A stretch of 64,000 nt of DNA. Origin: Corylus avellana (taxonomy: Eukaryota > Streptophyta > Magnoliopsida > Fagales > Betulaceae). Shown here in pieces: positions 46,137 through 55,689 of the stretch (position 1 is its first letter; every line of letters begins with the position of its first letter). The translations under genes and the position numbers were made by a program. The notes beneath the pieces were generated by a model that was given only the letters and a program-made list of their open reading frames with translations, ran no database searches and was not told the DNA's origin. The DNA is taken from NCBI RefSeq assembly GCF_901000735.1, contig NC_081549.1, positions 20,721,584 through 20,785,583 of the forward strand. The letters run 5' to 3'.

Positions 46137-47131
46137 TGAGTGTGTAAGTGTGTAACCCGTGACCCACTGACCCATCTAACACCCTAATCCCTAATTCTTG
46201 AATCCTAAGAGGCTGAGACACTTCTTTCTTCTTTTCTTCACACGAATCACACCGACACACCCCACCCCAGTCCCTCCCCACTACGGCGCCGCACAACGCC
46301 ACAACCCCAAGTCCCCAGCACAACAGCCGCCAGTCCCCCCCCACCCAAACGGGCCAAACCGGCGACCGGAGTCACCTCATTCACGATTTCACGGACTTTC
46401 TCTCCTCTCTCCCTCTCCCTCTCGGCTGTATCTCGGTATCTCCCTCTCTCCCTCTCGGCTGTATCTATTATCTCCAGATCTCCCGATTCAGCGATTCTCC
46501 CTCTCTCCCTCTCGGCTGTATCTCCCTTTCTCCCTCTTGGCTGAATCTCCCGATTCTTCTCCTTATGCTTACTTTTTTCTTCTTCTCAATTTATCTCTGT
46601 GATGGCAGCTAACTTCCAATTCAGAATTTCATATTGGTATTTTTAATCTGGTCGGGTCGGGTCTACCCGACATTACCCAGTTATGTTAAAACGGGTCGGG
46701 TTGGGTTACCCCGGGTATTTTCTGTGCCATAATCGTGTCAGACCCCGTTAACCCGATTAGCTAAACGGGTTGTGTTCGTGTCTTGGGTAATCGGGTCGCG
46801 GGTCTTAATCGGATCTACCCGATTACCCGTTTTGCCACCCCTAGGTGCGGTTAACAACCCAAGCACTTGATGATTTCACTCAAGTGCAGCAAGTGAACAC
46901 TTAGATAGCAGTGCTGGAGAGAACGACGCCTAGTGAACACTGGTCAAAGCCTGTAGATGGTTGCTTTAAAGTGAATTGGGATATAGGGATGAACCGGTCT
47001 ATGGATAGATTTGGGATGGGAATGGTGGAACGGGATTTGAATGGTCAGTTTGTTGCGGCTCACATACTTTCACAATCTGGGTGTATTGATCGCAAACTCA
47101 AACCCATCCATATAGTCATATGAAAAAAAAA
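45471..47131 (+). mobile_element. LINE 3' region (zf-RVT and RNase H parts), split by a hAT element
   Basis: At 45520-45740 the frame encodes FLWQACHNILPTRDNLLRRK and CPICGIEVETAIHILWFCPS, the zinc-binding domain that follows reverse transcriptase in plant LINEs (CxxC...HxxxxC). After the hAT insertion, 46911-47110 encodes WSKPVDGCFKVNWDIGMNRS and GMGMVERDLNGQFVAAHILS, the start of the RNase H-like domain. A poly(A) stretch closes it at 47121-47131. In-frame stops show it is dead. Confidence 0.8.
45899..46843. mobile_element. hAT-type non-autonomous element inserted in a LINE (945 bp)
   Basis: The left end TAGGGCCGGCAATTTTGAC and right end GTTTTGCCACCCCTA are imperfect inverted repeats. The flanks are 8-bp direct repeats GGTGTGGT (45891-45898) and GGTGCGGT (46844-46851). 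Repeated GACCCG / CGGGTC motifs fill the subterminal regions. The middle (46190-46600) is C/T-rich and has an open frame that looks like simple-sequence translation; no transposase was recognised. Confidence 0.9.
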
Positions 47132-48108
47132 AAGTAAGGCCTGAAAGATTAACCAAACAAATTTGAACAATTTATTATTTAATTTTGATCGATTTAAATT
47201 TATGAGTTGATCGTTAAATTCGCTTTTAGAAAAATTGATGTGAATTCAAATTGCACAAATTTTTAAAAAAGAACAATAGATGTAAATTAAAATTGTTTTC
47301 TTGAAAAGAAACAACTAAATTCTAGTAGGGTTTGAGACGTACCTTTTACTTGAATGGTTTTTGAACTCCTAAAAAGATCAAACCTTTCTCTCCTTTAAAC
47401 TTCTGCTTCTTCTTTTCAACTTTGGGTGAATGTGAAGGAAAAAGGTATATATTTATATAGAGAAGCCCTAAAGGAAAAACCCTAAAAGAGACTTTTACTA
47501 GGAAACAAATTCATAAAAATCTTATCATATTTAGAAAATCTCAGTAGATTTCTTCAAATCTTCAACCACTATTTTGAAATTAAATAATTTAGGTTTTCCA
47601 TATAAGCATTTATTACCGTATTTTGGAAAATCATATTTAATTTATGAGAATAACTTCTATAAGAACTTGACACAAATTAAGTTCTTTATGCCTTTTTTTG
47701 AAGAGAAAATATTCTAGTCTCATTAATTGAAGGATCACAATAGCAAAAGTTCTAAGAAAATCATAACCGAAGCTACAAGGTTCCAAGTCATAGATACATA
47801 CATATCAATTTAATATTTAAAACTTATCTACAACACCAATTTTCGCTAACCCATGACTAATCTTTATGCCTTTTATTGGGAGGATGACACATTAGCATAG
47901 AACAACAAAAGTGAGTATTAGGGAAATATCAACTCCATCCCTTATCCACAAAATTCAAAATTCAAATGAGTAGGCAGTCCTCTCATATAAAACCACTTTT
48001 ATAAGATGAGTTAAGCCTACAAATTTATTCATATGCGACATGCCTGAAGGTGATGGTGTCAAAAGCAAGCAAGGCACGATTTGGGGACTAAGGTTTCAAA
48101 GTCACTAA
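47132..48108. other. Intergenic; no gene seen
   Basis: AT-rich DNA. GAATAACTTCTATAAGAACT at 47649 resembles the termini of the Mutator-type MITEs at 48.6 and 50.4 kb and may be a relic of the same family. Confidence 0.4.
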
Positions 48109-48344
48109 GAGCCTGTTTGGGATTACATTTGAGAAATAGAGCTTTTAATTTAAAAATAACTTTTGGGCAAAAATTTTATTTTTAAGCTTTTGCCAAAAGT
48201 GCGTTTTGACCATTTTTAAACTTTTTGAACAATTAAAAGCACTTCTAATTTTTTTTTTACCAAACGATCAATTTTTTCTTTAAACGAACTTTTTGAGTGT
48301 TAAAAGCATTTTTAGGTCTCTTAAACGCAATTTCAAACAGTTCC
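48109..48344 (+). mobile_element. Tourist-like MITE (236 bp)
   Basis: Inverted ends GAGCCTGTTTGGGATTACAT and GCAATTTCAAACAGTTCC are flanked by TAA (48106-48108 and 48345-48347). It belongs to the same family as 40120-40354 and as the copies at 22.1 and 34.9 kb. Confidence 0.8.
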
Positions 48345-48445
48345 TAAATGTGAGCCACATGGAGATCAGAAAGCTCAACACCATTAAGGTTGTAGCATGT
48401 TCCAAGGAATGCTTTGGTTCACCAGTTAGTAACTTGGTTGAATGA

Positions 48446-48612
48446 GGAGTGTTATATGCTCTTCTCTGTTTTCCTATTGTTATTGTGGTCGTATATGAAT
48501 ATTATTTTCTAAAAATTAGGTGAGAGAAATAAGGAACCGGTGTGATCAATTCATTTTTATTTGTTTAGAAAATAATATCCACCTAAGACCACGAAAACAC
48601 CTAACATTTTCC
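48446..48612. mobile_element. Short MITE with ATATTATTTTC inverted block
   Basis: The left GGAGTGTTATATGCTC...TGTTTTC and right GAAAACACCTAACATTTTCC are imperfect inverted repeats, with GAATATTATTTTCTAAA and TTTAGAAAATAATATCC inside. A second copy lies at 63270-63439. Confidence 0.55.
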
Positions 48613-49044
48613 GTGATTGAATAGTTAATGTTTAAGAGAATAACTTCTATGTGGTTAAGGCACAAAACAATGGTTTTGTGCCCACCAGTCAGCAGCCGAT
48701 ACATCAGCTTAGAACAAAAACTTAAAATAAGAACAAAATATTAGAATAATTCATCTTCTTTTAGTTAAAAAAAATAAATAAAAATTAGAAGGGTGGTAGC
48801 CTTGGAGGAGCATCAGCCCATGGGGGTGGCTGCGCGCTACCCCATAAGTGGTAGGAAGCCACCCCCAGCCACCCCTAGGGTGGTCGCGCGCCACCCCCGA
48901 ATTTGGCTAAGGGTGGACCGTGAGCCACCCCAGTCACCCCTAGGGTGGCTGGCGGCCACCCCATGGCCTAGGGGTGGCTCGCAGGCCACCCCATGAGCTG
49001 GGGGTCCCCACTTGGCCAGCACAGAGAGAGAGACAGAGGTGGTG

Positions 49045-50166
49045 TGTAGTGTCCCAGAATTTTCAAAGCTATTTAAATAGATTATTTTGATAATTATGTT
49101 ATTTTAATATTCATATTAGGCAATGATATTAATTCTTGGGAAATTTATGAGAGTGGTAATTAGAGAATGGTAATTGGTGAAATAATAGGATAGTAAATGG
49201 TAGGTATAAGGATGGTAGAATAAGAAGGTAGAATAGTATAGGTAGAATAGTATAGGGTTGGTAGAATAGTATAGGGTTGGTAGAATAGTATAGGGTTGGT
49301 GAAATAGTATAGGGTTGGTGAAATAGTAAAATGAGGGTATAATTGTAAATTGAAGGTAGAATAGTATTTGATTTTCTCCTATAAATAGAGCTCTTCTCCT
49401 TCACAATTTTCACCACTCATCTCCTCTCCCATCTCTTGCATATATTCTTCCTTCTTCCGCTTTTTACTCGGTCTTTCTTCTTTCTAAGAGTGTTTACTCA
49501 GAACAGAGAGAGAAAGGGCGAGACCAAGCGCTACAAGAAAGAAAGAACACAAGAGAAACCGAGAGTGAGATGGAAAATTTAAGACAGAGAGCTGAAGAGG
49601 AAGAAAGAGAGTTTAGGCGAGAGAGAGAGAGAGAGAAAGTGAAGGGATTGTTATGGGTATGGACCAACTGCAGCAGAACGGGTTTCAAGTAATTACCTTT
49701 GATGATCCATTCATGTAATCCACTGTAAGTATTCTTACTTACTGAGTATGATATTGATATCCAATAATACGGATTTTTGTGGTTTTATAACTTGTCTAGC
49801 ATTTTGCTATATATGATTAACAATGATTTATATTGTCGGAAATCAATTGACTCACTACTTCACAGTTTTTTTGTAGTGCTTGCAGGAATGGAAAATCAAG
49901 GTAATTATGCAGTTGTGATTAGAGATTCATATTGAGATGTACAGAGATTCCAAGTTGGTTAAGTTTTGTCTAGAGTTTAGACTGTCAGATAGATTTGTAT
50001 AAATGCCTTGTACGACATAGCTTTGGGTATTTTTGTATAAAGAAAAGTATTTTAACAGTATTTTTTTTATATTGATAATTACAGTTTTTCCGCTATATGA
50101 GATTATTTCAGCGTAACATTCGTGTTTATCTACAAGATAAAAGAAGAGAAATATCGGGATGTTACA
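49045..50166. mobile_element. Solo LTR (1122 bp)
   Basis: It begins TGTAGTGTCCC and ends GGGATGTTACA, an imperfect inverted pair with the TG...CA ends of LTRs. Flanks are TGGTG (49040-49044) and CGGTG (50167-50171), a 5-bp duplication with one mismatch. A TATA box (TATAAATAG at 49380-49388) lies 336 bp in. This suits a U3 promoter read on the plus strand. No internal retrotransposon sequence adjoins, so it is a solo LTR left by recombination. The TGTARYRTCCC type of end is common among plant Gypsy LTRs; the superfamily is inference. Confidence 0.8.
49227..49329. repeat. 19-bp minisatellite inside the solo LTR
   Basis: GGTAGAATAGTATAGGGTT repeats about five times (with GGTGAAATAG variants) upstream of the LTR TATA box. 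Tandem repeats in U3 often vary in number between copies. Confidence 0.85.
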
Positions 50167-50356
50167 CGGTGTGAGGCGGCAGCAGCAGACGGAGGCAAGT
50201 GGTGGTTCAAATGGCTGTAAGAGAAATAATCTAGTATTTTGCTCACATATATTTTTCTTGCAATTTTCCTTCAATGATGATGTGTCAAACTCTGAGTGGA
50301 TGGCACAAAACCCCATTACCACACAGAAGATGCTCTCAATGTTTAATTGCTCGGCT

Positions 50357-50989
50357 TTGAGGATAACTTCTATAAGGAGCTGGTGTAAACCAGCTCCTTT
50401 GTGTCCACCAATAAGAATAGGCCGCCTAGGATTATTGCACCATTTCAAATAGGTATCAAAACACTAGATTATATAGGTTTTTCCATTTTTTGTTTTGTTT
50501 TGTTTTTTGGTTTTTGTTTTGTTTTTGCTTTTAAGAAATTGCAATAGGGCTGAGGGTGGCGGCGCAACCCCTCTAGGGTGGCCGGCGAGCCACCCCATAT
50601 GGGCGGAGGTGGCCACGCGACCACCCCCAGCCCATTTGGGGTGGTCGACGAGCCACCCCATGGCAGATCTGGGGTGGCTCTCCAGCCACCCTAGATGGGT
50701 TGGGGGTGGCTGCATGGCCTAGAGGGCGACGGCAAGCAGCCCCTACCTCCCTTTGGGTGGCTGCCGACCACCCCAAGTGGGGATGGGGTGGGCAGCTAGC
50801 TACCCCTTTGTTTTGTTTTTATTTTTTTAAAATAATTAATTGATTTTTTAATTATTATTATTATTTTTTATATTTTGTATAATCTGGTATTGTAGTATTT
50901 ATTTCTTAAACTTAAGATTTTTCTGATATGCTGAGATGTTAATGGCTGATTGGAGGGCACAAAGGCTCCTTTATAGAAGTTATCCTCAA
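50357..50989. mobile_element. Mutator-type MITE with GC-rich core (about 633 bp)
   Basis: The left end TTGAGGATAACTTCTATAAG and right end TATAGAAGTTATCCTCAA are near-perfect inverted repeats that continue into CTCCTTTGTG / CACAAAGGCTCC. It is the same family as the MITE ending at 50337, only 20 bp away. The core (50540-50810) is GC-rich with at least five GGGGTGGC...GCCACCCC-like inverted motifs. The 9-bp duplication is not clear, perhaps through decay. Confidence 0.75.
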
Positions 50990-51400
50990 TTGGAGGCTTT
51001 ATGTTATCCTTATAGAAGAGTCCAGTTCGTGGGTGGTCTAACGTGGGCTGAAGACTTGGGCCACGATTGAGTCTGTAAGTAATGGGCTAGCGAGTTAATA
51101 GGAGCTATTTACTTATTTGCTTGCCTCGGATAAAATTCAAAACAATTTTGGAATAATTTTCAAAAATAAAAAATTCCAAATGAATCTATGAAAGAGTGGG
51201 ATCCTCTTTACATGTGAAAGAGGGGTGCGATGTCCGAACTCCCAATAAATGTTCGGAGGCGACGCTGCCTCCCATTTTACGAACTCTCTCTCTACGCCCT
51301 CGCCGGAAAATATACAGGGTTTATAACACCGTACCGGAACCCTAGTAAAAACATGACATAACAATGAGCCAGAGAATTCTAAAAAATTACAGTCTCTGCC

Positions 51401-53476
51401 ATGCCCGAGTTCCCCAAATCCCTCTCTCCGAAGCGAGTTCTGAAGCTCCTCAAGGCGGAAAAGAACCCTCACTCTGCACTCGCACTGTTCGACTCAGCGA
51501 CTCGCCACCCGGGTTACGGCCACTCGGCCAGCGTGTTCCACTACATCCTTCGCCGACTCGTGGACCAGAGGCTTGTCGCCCAAGTGGGTCGGGTCGTCGA
51601 ACTTATCCAAAGCCAGAAATGCCAATGCTCCGAAGACGTGGCGTTGACGGTGATCAAGGCCTACGCGAAGAACTCTATGCCCGATAAAGCTTTGGATGTT
51701 TTTCAACGAATGGACGAGATTTTTGGTTGCAAACCGGGTATAAGGTCCTTCAACAGTCTGCTCAATGCTTTCACTGAGTCGAACCAGTGGGACCGAGCGG
51801 AGTCGTTTTTGGCGTACTTTGAGACGGCGGGTATGTCGCCGAATGTACAAACGTATAATATATTGATCAAGATTTCGTGTAAGAAGAAGCAGTTTGAGAA
51901 GGCGAAGGGGCTGTTGGATTGGATGTGGAACAAGGGTTTGACGCCTGATGTCTTTAGCTACGGTACTTTGATCAATGCGCTAGCAAAGGGTGGGAATTTA
52001 TGCGATGCATTGGAGGTGTTCGATGAAATGCCCGCGAGAGGGGTGGAACCTGATGTGACGTGTTATAATGTTTTGATTGATGGGTTTTTCAAGAAAGGGG
52101 ATTATGTGAAGGCTATGGAGATTTGGGAGAGCTTACTGGGGGCGTCTTTGGTGTACCCGAATGTTGTTACATATAATGTTATGATTAATGGATTGTGTAA
52201 ATGCAGGAGGTTCGATGAGAGCTTGGAAATATGGAATAGGATGAAGAAAAACGAACGACAGCGGGATTTGTTTACTTATAGTACTTTGATACATGGCTTG
52301 TGTGAATCAGGTAATATTGATGGGGCCGAGAGAGTTTACAAAGAGATGGTTGAGAGTCGGATGTCTGCTGATGTAGTTACATATAATACAATGCTTAACG
52401 GATTTTGTCGAGCAGGGAAGGTTAAAGAGGGATTTGAGTTGTGGGAGATTATGGGAAAGGATGATTGTCGAAGTGTTGTTAGTTATAACATTTTTATTAG
52501 AGGGTTGTTTGATAATGGGAAGATTGATGAAGCAATGTCTATTTGGGAACTCTTGCAGGAGAAGGGTTGCAGTGCAGATTCCACCACGTATGGAGTGTTA
52601 ATTCATGGGTTGTGTAAGAATGGATGCTTGACTAAGGCTTTATGGCTTCTGAAAGAGGCCGAGAATGGGGGAGCTCATCTCGATATTTTTGCATATTCCT
52701 CGATTATTAATGGGTTATGCAAAGAAGGGAGATTAGATGAAGCGGCTGTAGTGTTGGGTCAGATGGATAAACGCGGCTGTAAACTGAATCCTCATGTTTG
52801 CAATGCACTACTTAACGGGTTTATCAGAGCTTCCAAACTTGAGAATGCAATTCACTTTTTCAGGGAAATGAGCACCAAGGGTTGCTCTCCAAATATTGTC
52901 TCCTATAACATTCTTATAAATGGTTTATGCAAATCTGAAAGATTTAATGAGGCATATTCTTTTGTGAAGGAAATGCTGGAAAAGGGGTGGAAGCCAGACA
53001 TGATCACGTATAGCTTGTTGATGAACGGGCTTTTTCAAGGCAAGAAAATTGACATGGCCCTCAACTTGTGGCACCAGTTTCTCAACGAAGGTTTTAAACC
53101 TGACGTAACTATGCACAATATTATAATTCATGGGCTTTGCTCTGCTGGCAAAGTTGAAGTTGCTTTGCAGTTCTATTCAGAGATGAAGCAGTGGAACTGT
53201 ATTCCAAATCTTGTGACCCACAATACCCTAATGGAGGGGTTCTACAAAGCCCGGGACTGTGAAAAGGCATCAGAGATCTGGGCTCGCATCTTAGAAAATG
53301 GGTTACAGCCAGATATCATCTCCTATAATATTACTCTTAAGGGACTTTGCTCTTGCCTGAGGATATCAGACGCTATTGGGTACTTAAACCATGCTTTGGA
53401 TCATGGGATTCTTCCAACTGCCATTACATGGAACATACTTGTAAGAGCAGTGCTTAATAATGGGGCTTCGACATGA
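51401..53476 (+). CDS. P-class pentatricopeptide repeat protein (At3g09060-like)
   Basis: This intronless gene encodes 691 residues from the ATG at 51401 (MPEFPKSLSPKRVLKLLKAE...). From about residue 65 to the end it is made of roughly 17 tandem 35-residue PPR motifs, for example PDVFSYGTLINALAKGGNLC and PDVTCYNVLIDGFFKKGDYV. All motifs are 35-36 residues with no E, DYW or SMR domain, so this is a P-class protein. PPR proteins bind single-stranded RNA in mitochondria or plastids and act in RNA stability, splicing or translation. The N-terminus is Lys/Ser-rich and acid-poor, compatible with organelle import, but the compartment is not determinable here. Sequence and length match Arabidopsis At3g09060 from memory, and the neighbours agree. 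Confidence 0.93.
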   Translation: MPEFPKSLSPKRVLKLLKAEKNPHSALALFDSATRHPGYGHSASVFHYILRRLVDQRLVAQVGRVVELIQSQKCQCSEDVALTVIKAYAKNSMPDKALDVFQRMDEIFGCKPGIRSFNSLLNAFTESNQWDRAESFLAYFETAGMSPNVQTYNILIKISCKKKQFEKAKGLLDWMWNKGLTPDVFSYGTLINALAKGGNLCDALEVFDEMPARGVEPDVTCYNVLIDGFFKKGDYVKAMEIWESLLGASLVYPNVVTYNVMINGLCKCRRFDESLEIWNRMKKNERQRDLFTYSTLIHGLCESGNIDGAERVYKEMVESRMSADVVTYNTMLNGFCRAGKVKEGFELWEIMGKDDCRSVVSYNIFIRGLFDNGKIDEAMSIWELLQEKGCSADSTTYGVLIHGLCKNGCLTKALWLLKEAENGGAHLDIFAYSSIINGLCKEGRLDEAAVVLGQMDKRGCKLNPHVCNALLNGFIRASKLENAIHFFREMSTKGCSPNIVSYNILINGLCKSERFNEAYSFVKEMLEKGWKPDMITYSLLMNGLFQGKKIDMALNLWHQFLNEGFKPDVTMHNIIIHGLCSAGKVEVALQFYSEMKQWNCIPNLVTHNTLMEGFYKARDCEKASEIWARILENGLQPDIISYNITLKGLCSCLRISDAIGYLNHALDHGILPTAITWNILVRAVLNNGAST

Positions 53477-54660
53477 TTCTTTTGGGTTTTGTAGTAGCTT
53501 TGAAGTCACTTTTAGGTCCTACCGTTTCATCACATACGCCTGCTGCTTTTGGAGTTCATCGATATGGCAAGAAAAGCCAATTAATGTGCCATAGTATTCT
53601 TTTCAGCTTCTGACAGGGAATCGATGTTTCAACACCATATTGTGTCAACAAAGCAGATGGAACCAGTCTTTTGGCTGGTCATTACAGATGCTTAATCTCT
53701 ACTGATAATCCTGGGTTCAGGTGGTGGTTCCAGCATCCATTTTAAAGACAACGTATATGTCTCGGTGCTCTCCTGAATGATAGATATGCATAAGGTATGA
53801 GTGGGTTTTCCTGAATGCACCTTGCTTAATTTTCCTAGAGAGATGTTCTATTCTTAACTTCTCATTGGAAGTTGTGTTATGCTATTCTTGTAGTTTGGAT
53901 TTGATATCTTCATCTATCCTGAACAGGACTCTATTTACCAATTTGCAAAGCGGTGGGCTCTCTAAAACCTGGATTACCAAGTTGTTACACCAGATTCGTT
54001 CAATTCTGCCCAAGTACAAAAACCATGGTTAACTGAAAATACAGGGAAGCATGTTTAATCATGATTTAAAAGGTGGATGTAGTTCTAGCTATAGGCTGGT
54101 GCTGGTCATCGACACTTAAAAATCAACGAAGGAACATGCAACTAAATCTTTTGAATTAAATGTTTTTCCTAGCTTAACAGGATGCTGCCTTTTTGTTCTA
54201 ATGTTGTTGGCTATTTCAGTGTCAAAAAATCCTGCCTCTGGTAGAAAGCTTTTTGCTTTTGCTTGCTGGTTGGTTCGGTTTTATGGCAGAAAATCTAGCT
54301 ACTTCTAATCTATCTTGTCAAGGAGTGTCAAGAAAAGAGAGGATCTAGAAATGGTTAGTCATGTAGATGTATCTGAAACTACATTCATCATACTATGAAA
54401 AAATATGAAACTTTTAGCTATGTCGTTTGTATCAATTTTACAATGGGGAAATGTTCATAAAGCATCGGATATGGCAACTTGGTTGCTGGGTTTTGGTTAT
54501 TGTAGTGAAATCACCAAGATCATATGATGATGCAAAATTGAAGTAGCATGATGTATCAGACCCAAGTTGCAAGTTTTCTCTTGGGTTTATTTTATCATGC
54601 CATATTCAGTTAATAAAACTACGGCTAAAATTTTTTATACAGAAATTTATTAGGAAAATA
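53477..54660. other. PPR 3' flank and intergenic DNA; no gene seen
   Basis: This 1.2-kb convergent spacer between the PPR gene (+) and the plastid membrane protein gene (-) probably holds both 3' UTRs. No further coding region is supported. Confidence 0.5.
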
Positions 54661-54671
54661 GCGAAAGATAT

Positions 54672-55539
54672 TCACTTCTTTTCTTCCCCAGTCTTTTCCT
54701 TCTCTGTATTTTCTGTTTCTGATAACATCTTCTGCTCGTAGTTGAACTGAGAGAGCAAAGCCACTAGAATTGCTCCGAGAACTGCAACCTTTCGCCAATC
54801 GGATGAAGAAGACAGGAAAGAATCAGCGATGGCAATGACAATAAGGCCTATTAGGGCGAGGTAAATGTTCTTCCTGGTTTTGGATCCAGCGTTGTCTTTA
54901 GTAACTTGGTTTATCTTCTCCATTTCCTCCTTGGCTTCTGTTTTTTCCTTAGGTGTCGTCCTTCTCAGGTTCTTGAAGAACAACCCTTCATTCCGTCCTT
55001 CCTCCATCTGATCTTCGAACTCTTCTACTTTGTTTTCGTTCTGCTCAATCTCCTGTCTGTTCATCTCTGCGGCTTCCTCAAAGGCCTGCAAGCGGCTCTC
55101 CATATTCTCCATTACCTGCTAAACAGAAAATGAATAAGAAGTGGGTTATTTTTGTTTCTTTCTCTAAGCATGTTTGCATGATTTGCATCCACAGTTAGGA
55201 AGTTCAACAGACCCTGGCACCAGCTTCATCCAGTCCTTTGAGGGCATCTTCTCCAATCTTGTCGAACTCAGCAATGGCTTCTTCACCAAATTGTGTCAGA
55301 TAAGCTGACCTCTCATCCAAGTAGTCGGTGAGACGAACTTTCTGAGCTTGAAGCATCGCTATTCTGGCCAGCAGCTCTTGCTTCCGGGTATCTCCTTCGG
55401 GCGGAGAAGCCTCTGAATTGGAATCATTGGGCTTGCAGAGGCACAGGAAAGAACTCTTTGTGTTGAAGGGTCTTCCAGTGTGGAAAAAGGCATGTTTGGT
55501 GGCAGTGAAAGAGGGCTGAATGGTTTTGAGGGCTATCAT
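54672..55539 (-). CDS. Plastid membrane protein of unknown function (At3g09050-like), two exons
   Basis: Exon 1 is 55213-55539 and exon 2 is 54672-55115, joined in phase 0 at AGG|GTCTGT and TTTAGCAG|GTAATG, for 256 residues. The ATG at 55539 gives MIALKTIQPSFTATKHAFFH, a Ser/Thr-rich N-terminus like a chloroplast transit peptide. The middle is charged and helical (KQELLARIAMLQAQKVRLTD; ENMESRLQAFEEAAEMNRQE), probably coiled coil. Near the C-terminus two hydrophobic segments follow (NIYLALIGLIVIAIADSFL; VAVLGAILVALLSQF), then a Lys/Glu tail. A plastid, possibly thylakoid, membrane protein is suggested. The donor is followed by GTCTGT rather than GTAAGT, so the exact junction may shift by one codon. 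Function is unknown to me. It resembles At3g09050, next to the PPR gene in Arabidopsis. Confidence 0.75.
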
Positions 55540-55564
55540 CTTCTCTATTTCTTCTTCGTTTAAG

Positions 55565-55587
55565 AGAGAGAGAGAGAGAGAGAGAGA
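55565..55587. repeat. GA microsatellite in the likely 5' leader of the plastid protein gene
   Basis: A run of GA (CT on the coding strand) lies about 30 bases before the start codon, again a pyrimidine-rich leader. Confidence 0.6.
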
Positions 55588-55689
55588 TGTTTTATATGTA
55601 CTGTGTAAATTTTTTGAACCTCTCGTTGTATGCATCATTATCTCAGCATTATCCATTTCGAGCATGATAATGAAAAATACCATGTTAAT

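Larger units (their letters stand above)
48636..50337. mobile_element. Mutator-type MITE with GC-rich core, split by a solo LTR
   Basis: The left end GAGAATAACTTCTATGTGG and right end CCACACAGAAGATGCTCTC are imperfect inverted repeats. The flanking 9-bp direct repeats AATGTTTAA (48627-48635 and 50338-50346) are identical, as expected for Mutator-like insertion. The core at 48790-49015 is GC-rich with repeated GGGGTGGC and GCCACCCC motifs. The solo LTR at 49045-50166 lies inside, so the MITE itself is about 575 bp. Confidence 0.85.

Noticed and set aside
46108..46602. Overlapping open frames inside the hAT element
   Set aside because: Composition follows poly(A) and C/T-rich simple sequence; no transposase motif is visible.
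49227..49329. Regular repeat array resembling CRISPR spacing
   Set aside because: The units are contiguous without spacers and lie in a plant LTR; it is a minisatellite.
49570..49692. Short open frame starting MENLRQRAEEEEREF after a TATA box
   Set aside because: It lies within the solo LTR, and its acidic/basic run is a GA repeat; the TATA box is better explained as the LTR promoter.
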